Shown: positions 9,115-17,111 of the stretch, piece by piece
Layout of the letters: each line of letters begins with the position of its first letter
How positions within the stretch are numbered: position 1 is the first letter of the stretch
Assembly: GCA_039592335.1 (NCBI GenBank)
Contig: JBDHBX010000018.1
Span: 90,429 to 154,428, forward strand
Length of the DNA: 64,000 nucleotides
Direction of reading: 5' to 3'
Source: WVYX01 sp039592335
GTDB taxonomy: Bacteria; Gemmatimonadota; Gemmatimonadetes; Gemmatimonadales; GWC2-71-9
Program-made: the position numbers and the translations under genes
The notes under the pieces: model-generated
Seen by the model: the letters and a program-made list of their open reading frames with translations, nothing else
Told to the model about the DNA's origin: nothing
Databases searched by the model: none

Positions 9115-9894
9115 GTGATCTTCCGACCCGACCTCCTCAAGGGCCAAGCGGCCCTCATCACCGGCGGCGGCACCGGCCTGGGCTTTGCCATGGCGACCGC
9201 GATGGCCCGCAGCGGCGCCGACGTCGCCATCGCGAGCCGCAAGCCCAAGCACCTGGAGCCGGCCGCCGAGAAGCTGGGCGAGCACGGCGCCCGAGTGCTC
9301 GCGGTCCAGGCCAACGTGCGGGAGCCCGACTCGGTGCGCGCGGCCGTCGAGCAGGTCGCGGGAGAGTTGGGCCGCATCGACATCCTGGTGAACAACGCCG
9401 CGGGCAACTTCTACGCGCCATCCGCGGAGCTGTCGCCCAAAGGATGGCAGGCCGTGGTGGAGACCGACCTCTACGGGAGCTTCTACTGCTCCCAGGCGGT
9501 TCATCCGGTCATGGCAGGGCAAGGCGGGGGTCGGATCATCTCCATCTCGATGACCCTGCACTACAGCGGCTGGCCGCAGATGGCGCACGCCACGGCCGCC
9601 AAGGCCGGGATTGACGCGCTGACCAAGACCCTCGCGCTGGAGTGGGCAAAGGACAAGATCACCGTGAACGTGATCGCGCCCGGACCGATTCCCACCGAGG
9701 GGGCGAGCAAGGCCTTCGCGGTGGGTGGGGTCGCGATCGAGGACGGTCTCTCGCGCTTCATCCCGCTCGGCACCCTGGGCACGCCGGAGGACGTCGCGAA
9801 CATGGCGGTGTATCTCGCTGGGCCGGGCGGCTCCTGGATTACCGGGGCGATCTTCGTGGTGGACGGCGGCAGCTCCCTCGCGAAGGCGTTCTAG
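9115..9894 (+). CDS. SDR, 2,4-dienoyl-CoA / 2-enoyl-CoA reductase-like
   Basis: 259 residues. I took GTG 9115, preceded by CGGAG; the longer upstream frame is the shadow of the aldo/keto reductase. The cofactor motif is TGGGTGLG and NNAAGNF follows. The active-site region reads SMTLHYSG...HATAAKAG, with His where classical SDRs have Tyr and with the Lys kept. That pattern, together with LAVEW-like LALEWAKDKITVNVIAPGPI, closely matches peroxisomal-type dienoyl/enoyl-CoA reductases, which act in unsaturated fatty-acid beta-oxidation. It is followed after 10 bases by a glycosyltransferase on the same strand, which need not be functionally linked. Confidence 0.83.
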   Translation: MIFRPDLLKGQAALITGGGTGLGFAMATAMARSGADVAIASRKPKHLEPAAEKLGEHGARVLAVQANVREPDSVRAAVEQVAGELGRIDILVNNAAGNFYAPSAELSPKGWQAVVETDLYGSFYCSQAVHPVMAGQGGGRIISISMTLHYSGWPQMAHATAAKAGIDALTKTLALEWAKDKITVNVIAPGPIPTEGASKAFAVGGVAIEDGLSRFIPLGTLGTPEDVANMAVYLAGPGGSWITGAIFVVDGGSSLAKAF

Positions 9895-9904
9895 ACCCGA
9901 GGCG

Positions 9905-11407
9905 ATGACCGCCGTCCTCCTGGCACTGCACTTTGCGGCCTCGCTCGTCCTCGCGTTGTACGGCCTGCACCGCCTGTGGCTCGGCGTAGGGTTCGTGCGC
10001 CACGTCCGGGCACGTCCGCGCCCGACACCACGCTCACCGCGCACCCTGCCCCGCGTCACGGTACAGCTGCCGCTGTACAACGAGCGGTACGTTGCCGAGC
10101 GTGTGATCCGCGCGGCAGGTGCCATCGACTACCCGCGCGAGCTGCTGGAAATTCAGGTGTTGGACGATTCGACCGACGAGACCACCCGGGTGGTGGAAAG
10201 GGCCGTGGCCGAGCTCCAGCGCCACGGCGTGCGCGCAACGCACGTTCGCCGCAGTGACCGCACGGGCTACAAGGCCGGGGCGCTCTCCGCCGGCCTGAAG
10301 GTCGCGTGCGGAGAGCTCGTCGCGATCTTCGACGCCGACTTCGTGCCCACGCACGACTTCCTGCGGCGCGTCGTGGGCGAGTTCGAGGACCCCACCATCG
10401 GGATGGTGCAGGCACGCTGGGCCCACCTCAACGCCGACTCCTCGCTGCTCACGCGAGTCCAGGCGCTGCAGCTCGACGCCCACTTCGCGTTGGAGCACGG
10501 CGTGCGGGCCGCCACCGGTTGCTTCTTCAACTTCAACGGCACCGCCGGCGTGTGGCGCCGCGCGGCCATCGAGGACGCCGGAGGGTGGCATGCCGACACG
10601 CTGACCGAGGACCTCGATCTCTCCTGCCGCGCGCAGCTTACGGGCTGGCGCTTCGTGTACCGCGACGACGTGGCGGTGCCGGCCGAGCTGCCCGTGGAGG
10701 TGACCGCCTACCGCGTGCAGCAGCAGCGCTGGGCCCAGGGCGGCGCGCAGACCGCACGCAAGCTGCTCCCTGCGATCCTGCGTGCCGACATTCCGCGCCG
10801 CGTGAAGGCGGAGGCCTTCTTCCAGCTCACCGGGAGCCTCACCTACCCGGTGCTCGTCGTCCTCGCCCTCGTGAGCCTCGCGGCCGGATGGCTGGTGGGG
10901 CCGCTGCACAAGAACTGGGTGCTCGCCGCGGACGGTGCGCTGCTCGGCTTCGCCGGCATCGCCCTCGCCACGTTCTACGGCGTGGCGGCCCGAGCACGCG
11001 ATCCCGAGCGGTGGTGGCGCCGCCTTCCCTTGGTGCCCGCCATCATGGTGCTGGGGGCGGGCATTTCTCTGGGCCAGGCGTTGGCGGTCTATCGCGGCCT
11101 CGTCCGGGGTGAGGCGTCATGGCGGCGCACGCCGAAGTACCACCTCGGCGCGCAACGCGACGGCTCTTGGCGCTCGACGGCGTATAGCCTCGGGGCCTCC
11201 AGGGGCGCGTTCCTGGAGTGCGCGTTGGGCGCTGCCGTGTTGCTGCTGGCGGCCTTGGCCTTGATCGCCAATTCCGCCTCGCCGACTGGCGTCGCCGTGC
11301 TGTTCGGCGCCGGGTTCCTGAGCGTGGGAGGCGGCACCCTGGCGCAGCAGCGCCCGGCACGGCCGTCGCTAGGCCGCCTCGCCCTCTCCCGCGACCGGGG
11401 GAGCTGA
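9905..11407 (+). CDS. Membrane GT2 glycosyltransferase, cellulose/glucomannan synthase-like
   Basis: 500 residues. ATG 9905 gives an N-terminal membrane helix (VLLALHFAASLVLALYGL); the longer frame to 9725 overlaps the SDR and is rejected. The GT-A catalytic core shows DDS, DAD, TED and QQQRW, the D,D,D,QxxRW set of processive family 2 transferases. Several hydrophobic segments follow the catalytic core. Proteins of this type polymerise or transfer hexoses at the inner membrane to make exopolysaccharide or glycolipid. No BcsB or BcsC partner is present nearby, so the polymer is unknown. The antiporter gene begins 2 bases after its stop, suggesting one transcript. Confidence 0.85.
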   Translation: MTAVLLALHFAASLVLALYGLHRLWLGVGFVRHVRARPRPTPRSPRTLPRVTVQLPLYNERYVAERVIRAAGAIDYPRELLEIQVLDDSTDETTRVVERAVAELQRHGVRATHVRRSDRTGYKAGALSAGLKVACGELVAIFDADFVPTHDFLRRVVGEFEDPTIGMVQARWAHLNADSSLLTRVQALQLDAHFALEHGVRAATGCFFNFNGTAGVWRRAAIEDAGGWHADTLTEDLDLSCRAQLTGWRFVYRDDVAVPAELPVEVTAYRVQQQRWAQGGAQTARKLLPAILRADIPRRVKAEAFFQLTGSLTYPVLVVLALVSLAAGWLVGPLHKNWVLAADGALLGFAGIALATFYGVAARARDPERWWRRLPLVPAIMVLGAGISLGQALAVYRGLVRGEASWRRTPKYHLGAQRDGSWRSTAYSLGASRGAFLECALGAAVLLLAALALIANSASPTGVAVLFGAGFLSVGGGTLAQQRPARPSLGRLALSRDRGS

Positions 11408-11409
11408 CC

Positions 11410-13218
11410 GTGGAAGGACTGCTCGTCGGCCTCGCCGCCATCGTCGTGCTGGGCGTGGGCTCCCAGTGGCTCGCATGGCGCCTCAAGCTCCCCGCCATCC
11501 TGATCCTGCTGTTGGTCGGGTTCGTCGCGGGCCCGGTGACCGGTTTCATCGACCCCGACGCACTGCTGGGCGATCTGCTGTTCCCGATCGTCTCCCTCTC
11601 GGTAGCAGTGATCCTGTTCGAGGGTGGCTTGAGCCTCGACATCGCCGAGCTGCGCGAGATCGGCCGTGTGGTACGCAACCTCATCATCGTAGGCGTGCCG
11701 GTCACGTGGATCCTGTCGTCCGGGCTGGCGTACTCGCTGCTCGGGCTCGACCTCGAGGTCGCAATCCTGTTCGGCGCGGTCCTGGTCGTCACCGGCCCGA
11801 CGGTGATCATCCCGTTGCTGCGGCACATTCGGCCCGACGTACGCGTGGGATCGGCGGTCAAGTGGGAGGGGATCGTGAACGATCCCATCGGCGCCATCCT
11901 GGGCGTGCTGATGTTCGAGGCGATCCTTGCCGGTGGGTTCGAGCAGGGAATGGTGGTCGCGGGCCTCGGAATGCTCAAGGCGGCGGTGACCGGAACGCTC
12001 CTCGGGCTCGCCGGTGCCGCGCTGGTCGTCGTGCTCCTGAGGCAGTACTGGATCCCAGACTACCTTCAGAGCCCGATGGCACTGAGCGTCGTAATCCTGG
12101 TTTTCGCGATCTCCAACCAGTTCCAGGAGGAGTCGGGCTTGCTCGCCGTCACCATCATGGGAGCGGCGCTCGCCAGCCAGCAGTTCGTGACCGTGCGGAA
12201 CATCGTGGAATTCAAGGAGAACCTCCGGGTCCTGCTCATCTCGGTGCTGTTCATCATCCTGGCCGCCCGCCTGCCGCTGCGCGATCCCGACTACACCAGT
12301 GCGGCCAGCCTCGCGTTCCTCGGCGCGCTCATCTTCGTCGTGCGACCGGTGGCCATCGCCCTCTCCACCTGGAGGTCCAAGTTCAACTGGCGCGAGCGGG
12401 TGTTCCTCGGCTTCATCGCGCCGCGGGGGATCGTGGCGGCTGCGGTTGTGTCGGTATTTGCGTTGGAGCTGGTGCAGCACGGCGACAGCGCTGCCGCGAG
12501 GCTCGTCCCACTCATGTTCCTGGTGATCGTGGGAACGGTGGCGACCTACGGCATCGTGACGCCGTTCCTGGCACGGCGCCTCGGGGTGGCCACTCCCAAC
12601 CCGCAAGGCATGTTGATCGTCGGGGCGGCGTCCTGGGTACGCGAGATGGCGAAGGCGCTCCAGGACCAGGGCGTGCGGCTGATTCTCGCGGACTCCAACT
12701 GGGGCAACGTGTCCGCCGCGCGCCGCGAGGGCCTGAAGACCCACTACACCAACGTGCTCACCGAGCAAGCACTGGAGCACCTCGAACTCGAGCTCGACGG
12801 CATCGGGCGACTCCTGGCCCTCACACCCAACGACGAGGTGAATGCCCTCTCCGCGCTGCACTTCGGAGGGATCTTCGACAGCTCCCACACGTTCCAGCTC
12901 CCGCCCCGCGATCAGGACATGAAGACGGGCGGCATCCCGCAGCATCTGCGTGGTCGTTTCTTGTTTCGCCCCGATGCCACGTACGAGCGCCTACTCGTCC
13001 GTTTCCGCTCCGGCGCGGTGATCAAGGTCAACCGGCTCACCGACGAGTTCGACTTCGACGCGTTCAAGGCGCTGTACGGAGAGACGGCGATACCCATGTT
13101 CGCCGTCCGGGAGTCGGGTGAGGTGCTGGTCATGACCGTGCAGAGCCCGCCCACCCTGAAGTCGGGGCACACCCTGATCAGCCTGGTGGATCCCGTCGAG
13201 CAGAAGCCCGAGCAGTAA
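11410..13218 (+). CDS. CPA-family cation:proton antiporter with TrkA-N-like C-terminal domain
   Basis: 602 residues from GTG 11410, 2 bases after the preceding stop. About 12 membrane helices make up residues 1-385. They include the VILFEGGLSLD and WEGIVNDPIGAILG segments of NhaP-type CPA1 exchangers; the NDP Asp is the expected ion-binding residue. From about residue 400 a Rossmann-like RCK/TrkA-N domain starts (GMLIVGAASWVREMAKAL ... LADSN), then a small C-terminal domain. Such domains gate K+ or Na+/H+ exchange in response to nucleotides. The glycine-rich loop is altered (GAASW rather than GxGxxG), so nucleotide binding is uncertain. It probably maintains pH or Na+/K+ balance. Confidence 0.88.
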   Translation: MEGLLVGLAAIVVLGVGSQWLAWRLKLPAILILLLVGFVAGPVTGFIDPDALLGDLLFPIVSLSVAVILFEGGLSLDIAELREIGRVVRNLIIVGVPVTWILSSGLAYSLLGLDLEVAILFGAVLVVTGPTVIIPLLRHIRPDVRVGSAVKWEGIVNDPIGAILGVLMFEAILAGGFEQGMVVAGLGMLKAAVTGTLLGLAGAALVVVLLRQYWIPDYLQSPMALSVVILVFAISNQFQEESGLLAVTIMGAALASQQFVTVRNIVEFKENLRVLLISVLFIILAARLPLRDPDYTSAASLAFLGALIFVVRPVAIALSTWRSKFNWRERVFLGFIAPRGIVAAAVVSVFALELVQHGDSAAARLVPLMFLVIVGTVATYGIVTPFLARRLGVATPNPQGMLIVGAASWVREMAKALQDQGVRLILADSNWGNVSAARREGLKTHYTNVLTEQALEHLELELDGIGRLLALTPNDEVNALSALHFGGIFDSSHTFQLPPRDQDMKTGGIPQHLRGRFLFRPDATYERLLVRFRSGAVIKVNRLTDEFDFDAFKALYGETAIPMFAVRESGEVLVMTVQSPPTLKSGHTLISLVDPVEQKPEQ

Positions 13219-13288
13219 CCGAGGGTCGGCGGAACCTCGCTCCGCACCGAGCGGTTCCCCAAGGCGTACGCTCCATGGATTCGGTCTC

Positions 13289-14404
13289 ATGTCCGGCACT
13301 GGCACGCGCTCGCTCCCGCTGCTCCTCGGCGCCTCCCTCGCCGCGACGACCTCGGCGCACGCCCAGTTCAGCGGTGATTGGAGCACCGACTTCTCGAAGC
13401 ACACGGTGCCGTTGGAGGAGATCGTATCGGGCGGGCCGCCCAAGGACGGCATTCCGGCAATCGATCACCCCGAGTTCGTCACCGTGCGGGATGCCGACCG
13501 CTGGCTCGCCGACCGGGAGCCGGTCGTGCTCGTAGCGATCGGTGGTCACGCCAAGGCGTACCCGCTCCAAATCCTCATCTGGCACGAGATCGTGAATGAC
13601 GAGGTGGGCGGAATACCGGTCTCGATCACCTACTGTCCCCTCTGCAACACCGCCCTGGCGTTCGACCGGCGGTTCGACGGTCGCGTGCTGGACTTCGGCA
13701 CCACCGGACGGTTGCGGCACTCCGACCTGGTCATGTACGACCGTCAAACCGAAACGTGGTGGCAGCAGGCGACCGGCGAGGGGATCGTGGGCGACTACGC
13801 CGGCCGGCAGCTCATCTTCATCAGCGCGCCACTGGTCAGCTGGGAGACATTCAAGGACGCGCATTCAGACGGGCAGGTGCTCTCCCGCGAGACGGGCTTC
13901 AACCGCCCCTATGGGGAGAACCCGTACGAGCGCTACGACGACCTCGGCAACAATCCCTGGCGCCGGTTTTTCCGCCTCCAGCCCGACGACCGCCTTCCCG
14001 CCATGGAGCGCGTGGTAGCGGTCACGCTCGGCGAAGCAACCGCGGCCTATCCGTTCTCGTCCCTCGAGGAGAAGCGCGCCGTGAACGACGAGATCGACGG
14101 AACGGCACTGGTGGTGCTCTGGACACCCGGAATGGCCAGTGCGGTGGACAGCCGCAGCATCGCCCAGGGACGCGACGTGGGCGCGAGCGGTGTTTACAGC
14201 CGGTCGGTTGGCTCGCGTACCCTCACGTTCGAGCCCGCTGGCGACGGCGCATTCCGGGACCGCGAGACGAGCTCCACGTGGGACATCCTGGGCCGGGCAG
14301 TGGACGGCGAGCTGAAAGGGACGCAACTTGAGCCGGTTCCGTACGGCAACCACTTCTGGTTCGCCTGGGCGGTCTTCAAACCGGAGACCCGCATCGTCCG
14401 TTAG
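13289..14404 (+). CDS. Exported DUF3179 protein with CxxC motif
   Basis: 371 residues. The N-terminus is a signal peptide ending about TSAHAQ. The body is a DUF3179 domain: DGIPAIDHPEF, KAYPLQILIWHEIVND, TYCPLCNTALAFD, MYDRQTETWWQQ. DUF3179 has no established function. The motif contains two cysteines, Cys116 and Cys119, suggesting a metal or redox site in the periplasm. Its paralogue at 15165 lacks the second Cys. It is the first gene of a four-gene + strand run (DUF3179, DoxX-like, DUF3179 lipoprotein, outer-membrane protein). The start follows a TACGCT hexamer at 13267 and has no clear SD. Confidence 0.8.
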   Translation: MSGTGTRSLPLLLGASLAATTSAHAQFSGDWSTDFSKHTVPLEEIVSGGPPKDGIPAIDHPEFVTVRDADRWLADREPVVLVAIGGHAKAYPLQILIWHEIVNDEVGGIPVSITYCPLCNTALAFDRRFDGRVLDFGTTGRLRHSDLVMYDRQTETWWQQATGEGIVGDYAGRQLIFISAPLVSWETFKDAHSDGQVLSRETGFNRPYGENPYERYDDLGNNPWRRFFRLQPDDRLPAMERVVAVTLGEATAAYPFSSLEEKRAVNDEIDGTALVVLWTPGMASAVDSRSIAQGRDVGASGVYSRSVGSRTLTFEPAGDGAFRDRETSSTWDILGRAVDGELKGTQLEPVPYGNHFWFAWAVFKPETRIVR

Positions 14405-14436
14405 TCCACCTCGCGCGGCTCGAGGAGCACCGGCCA

Positions 14437-14910
14437 ATGAACGAGACCTCTTCTGCCCCGCGACGTCTCGCCGTCGCGCTGGTGATTCTCCGCATCTCCC
14501 TCGGCGGGTTCCTGCTGCTGTGGGCGCTGGAGAAGTTCTTCATCCCGCAGACCACGGTGGCCATCTGGGATCGGTTCTACCAAATCCCCATCGGGGCGTC
14601 ACTGCCCTACATCATTGGCGGCCTCGAGGCGGTGCTCTCGGTCACGATCCTCGTGGGACTGTGGCGGCGCTGGTCGTACGGGCTGGGACTCGCGCTCCAC
14701 ACGATCTCGGTGGTCGCCACCTGGAAACAACTGCTCGACCCGTGGGGACTCTACCTCAACGAGCGGCCACAACATCTGTTCCTCGCCGGGGTCCCGGTGC
14801 TCGCCGCGTTCGTGGCGCTGTACCTGCTGCGGGACTACGACGTCATGTCGCTCGATGGCAGGCGGCTCGGGATCGAGATCGAGGAAGGCAGGGTCGCGAG
14901 GGTCCGCTAG
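14437..14910 (+). CDS. DoxX-like four-helix membrane protein
   Basis: 157 residues with about four hydrophobic helices: RLAVALVILRISLGGFLLLW near the N-terminus, then PYIIGGLEAVLSVTILVGLW, a third, and one ending at LYLLRDYD. The arrangement and the RISLGGFLLLWALEKF segment fit the DoxX/TQO-small family, which includes quinone-linked oxidoreductase subunits and many proteins of unknown role. It lies 32 bases after the first DUF3179 gene and before the second, so it may provide the inner-membrane part of that system. ATG 14437 is preceded by GGAGCACCGGCCA (SD-like GGAG). Confidence 0.7.
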   Translation: MNETSSAPRRLAVALVILRISLGGFLLLWALEKFFIPQTTVAIWDRFYQIPIGASLPYIIGGLEAVLSVTILVGLWRRWSYGLGLALHTISVVATWKQLLDPWGLYLNERPQHLFLAGVPVLAAFVALYLLRDYDVMSLDGRRLGIEIEEGRVARVR

Positions 14911-15164
14911 GGGCGCATCGAACTAACAGGCGATGGAAGGAGTGCGGCTCTCACCACCCGCCGCACCGCCTCTCGCCCACCATGGGCCCGGTACGAGGGC
15001 GACGAGGGACCACACCCTACCACCGCCTTTGCTTCCTACACCGACCCGGCAGGTTAGTTGCGGTGCCGGTGCTCTCCTCCGTGTCCCGCGCGGCGCAGGG
15101 GGTCCCGGGAGGCCCTGCGGCTGCTGGGAACCTCCCGACTGCGGGGGCGGTTCTCCATGGCGCC

Positions 15165-16283
15165 ATGCTGAGCGTGTGCCCCACGAACCCGACCACGCGA
15201 TGGATCGCTTGCGGCCTCGCCGCCGTCGCGGCGGCGCTGACGCTGGGTGCGTGTAGCGACACGTTCGACGGAGGGTTCCGCAGTCCCGGTCTCGACTTTA
15301 CCTGCAACATTGCCAATGCGGCGATCTTCGACGGCGGACCAGGTCGCGATGGCATCCCTGCCCTCACGACCCCCGAGATCGTGCGCCATCAAGACGCCCT
15401 CTTCATGGGGAACACGGATCGAGTGCTCGGCGTGGAGATCAACGGAGAAGCCAGGGCCTACCCGCTGTTCATCCTGTGGCGCCACGAGATCGTGAACGAC
15501 ACGCTCGGCGGGAAGCCCATCGTGGTGACCTATTGCCCCCTCACCGGCTCGGGGATCGTCTTCGATGCCGAGATCGGTGGGGAGATCAAGAGCTTCGGCG
15601 TATCCGGCCTGCTGTTCGAGAACAACCTCATGATGTTCGACCGCCAAACCGAGAGCCTGTGGAACCAGATGCTGCTTGGCGCCAACTGCGGGCCGGAACT
15701 CGGTACGGAACTCGCCCGCGTGCCCGTGGTCGAGTCCACGTGGCTCCACTGGCGTCGCACGCACGATCTCACCACGGTCCTGACCCTCAACACGGGTCAC
15801 GACATCAACTACGGCTTCTATCCGTACGGCAACTACGACGACCCCTCCAACGACGTTGTCTTCTTCCCGTGGTCGACGTGGAGCAACGAGCGCCCCCCGA
15901 AAGAGCTGGTGCTCGGCGTGCACGAGGGCGACGACGCCAAGGCTTATCCGTTCGGCACGCTGGAAGAGCTCGGGGCCGCGGTGGCGCTGAACGATACCGT
16001 GGGCGGACGACCCATCCTCGTCACCTACCACGAAGAGCTTCGGACCGCGCGCGCGTTCGACCGGCAGGTCGAAGGCCAGACGCTCACGTTCTCGGTGTCC
16101 GACCCGGACTCGCGCACCTTCGGGTTCACCGACGAGGAGACCGGCTCGAGTTGGGACGTCGATGGTGAGGCGTGGGCCGGCCCCATGGCGGGCAAGCGGC
16201 TCGAGGCGCTGGCGGACGCGTACACCGTATTCTGGTTCGCCTGGTCGATCTACTACCGCCAAACACGGTTGCTCAGGAAGTGA
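15165..16283 (+). CDS. DUF3179 lipoprotein
   Basis: 372 residues from ATG 15165. The much longer open frame upstream is a shadow of the DoxX-like and first DUF3179 genes. The signal peptide ends in lipobox LGAC. The domain repeats the features of the first copy: DGIPALTTPE, EARAYPLFILWRHEIVND, MFDRQTESLWNQ. The key motif is YCPLTGS (Tyr123, Cys124), so one cysteine of CxxC is missing. A second repeat unit (KAYPFGTLEELGAAVALND) echoes the first half, implying internal duplication. The next gene's GTG overlaps its TGA, pointing to tight co-expression. The 254 bases before it hold nothing I recognise. Confidence 0.8.
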   Translation: MLSVCPTNPTTRWIACGLAAVAAALTLGACSDTFDGGFRSPGLDFTCNIANAAIFDGGPGRDGIPALTTPEIVRHQDALFMGNTDRVLGVEINGEARAYPLFILWRHEIVNDTLGGKPIVVTYCPLTGSGIVFDAEIGGEIKSFGVSGLLFENNLMMFDRQTESLWNQMLLGANCGPELGTELARVPVVESTWLHWRRTHDLTTVLTLNTGHDINYGFYPYGNYDDPSNDVVFFPWSTWSNERPPKELVLGVHEGDDAKAYPFGTLEELGAAVALNDTVGGRPILVTYHEELRTARAFDRQVEGQTLTFSVSDPDSRTFGFTDEETGSSWDVDGEAWAGPMAGKRLEALADAYTVFWFAWSIYYRQTRLLRK

Positions 16284-17107
16284 GGCGTGCCGCCGTCGGG
16301 GCGGCCGTCCTCCTGTTGGTCGCCGGCCCTGCGTTCGCGCAATGGACTCAGGGCGCCCCCGGACGCACCTGGGTGAAGTCGGCGTTCTTCCGTCAGAACA
16401 CGAGTGAGGAATTCAGCTCCACGGGCGAGCGACGCGAGCGCATCGATCAAGGAATCGCCGACTCCCGGGTCTTGTTCACCGACGTCATCGTGGGCCTGCA
16501 CCGCCGGCTCGACCTCTGGGTGCAGGTCCCGTACATGGACCTGCGGTTCGAGAGCGCAGTCGACACACTCCGTTCCAAGGGCGTCGGTGACGTCAGGACA
16601 TGGTTGCGATTCCAGGCGATCGCGGGCGCGTGGCCCGTGACGCTGCGCGCCGGCTTCAAGGCACCGGTGGGCTTCAACTCGATCGACGTGCTGACGATCC
16701 CCGTGGGGGACGGACAGTGGGACCTGGAGTTCTGGGGGGAGGTCGGCCACTCCTTCTGGCCGTTCCCAGCCTACTGGGAGCTGTGGCTCGGTTACCGCGC
16801 GCGGTTCGAGAACGAGGAGTCAGCCAAGGACCCCGGGGGCGAGTACACGTTTCTCACGGAGGCAGGATGGAACCCGACCAGCTGGACGCTGGCCAAGGTC
16901 ACGCTGGACGGCTTCGTGGGAAAGAACTGGGTCGTTGAAAACGTGCAGACGGGCTTCTCCCGCAGTCTCCTCACACTACAGCTCGTGGGCGCCGTTCGCG
17001 CGGGCTTCGTGTGGCTCGAAGCCGGAGGCAGATTCCCGCTCGCCGGCAGGAACATCACCGCGGGTGCCCAACTGGTCCTGGCCCTGAGCTTCACCGCGGT
17101 CCCCTAA
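16280..17107 (+). CDS. Predicted outer-membrane beta-barrel protein
   Basis: 275 residues from GTG 16280, which overlaps the TGA of the DUF3179 lipoprotein (GTGA); AGGAA just upstream can serve as SD. The N-terminus RRAAVGAAVLLLVAGPAFAQ is a signal peptide. The body is rich in alternating aromatic and polar strands (LDLWVQVPYMDLRFES, TLRAGFKAPVGFNS, WELWLGYRARFE), typical of a small barrel of roughly 10-12 strands. It is not matched to a named family. The overlap suggests it works with the DUF3179 proteins, possibly as their route across the outer membrane. Confidence 0.65.
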   Translation: MRRAAVGAAVLLLVAGPAFAQWTQGAPGRTWVKSAFFRQNTSEEFSSTGERRERIDQGIADSRVLFTDVIVGLHRRLDLWVQVPYMDLRFESAVDTLRSKGVGDVRTWLRFQAIAGAWPVTLRAGFKAPVGFNSIDVLTIPVGDGQWDLEFWGEVGHSFWPFPAYWELWLGYRARFENEESAKDPGGEYTFLTEAGWNPTSWTLAKVTLDGFVGKNWVVENVQTGFSRSLLTLQLVGAVRAGFVWLEAGGRFPLAGRNITAGAQLVLALSFTAVP

Positions 17108-17111
17108 CGGG

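Noticed and set aside
9725..9904. Longer N-terminus for the GT2 glycosyltransferase
   Set aside because: It would overlap the SDR gene and is Arg/Ser-rich; the ATG at 9905 opens directly with a membrane helix.
11089..12945. 618-residue open frame on the minus strand opposite the antiporter
   Set aside because: It is Glu/Arg/His-rich low-complexity translation with no domain, typical of antisense frames in GC-rich DNA. The opposite strand encodes a clear transporter.
14328..15164. Long upstream extension of the DUF3179 lipoprotein
   Set aside because: The stretch shadows two real genes in other frames, and the signal peptide begins at 15165.
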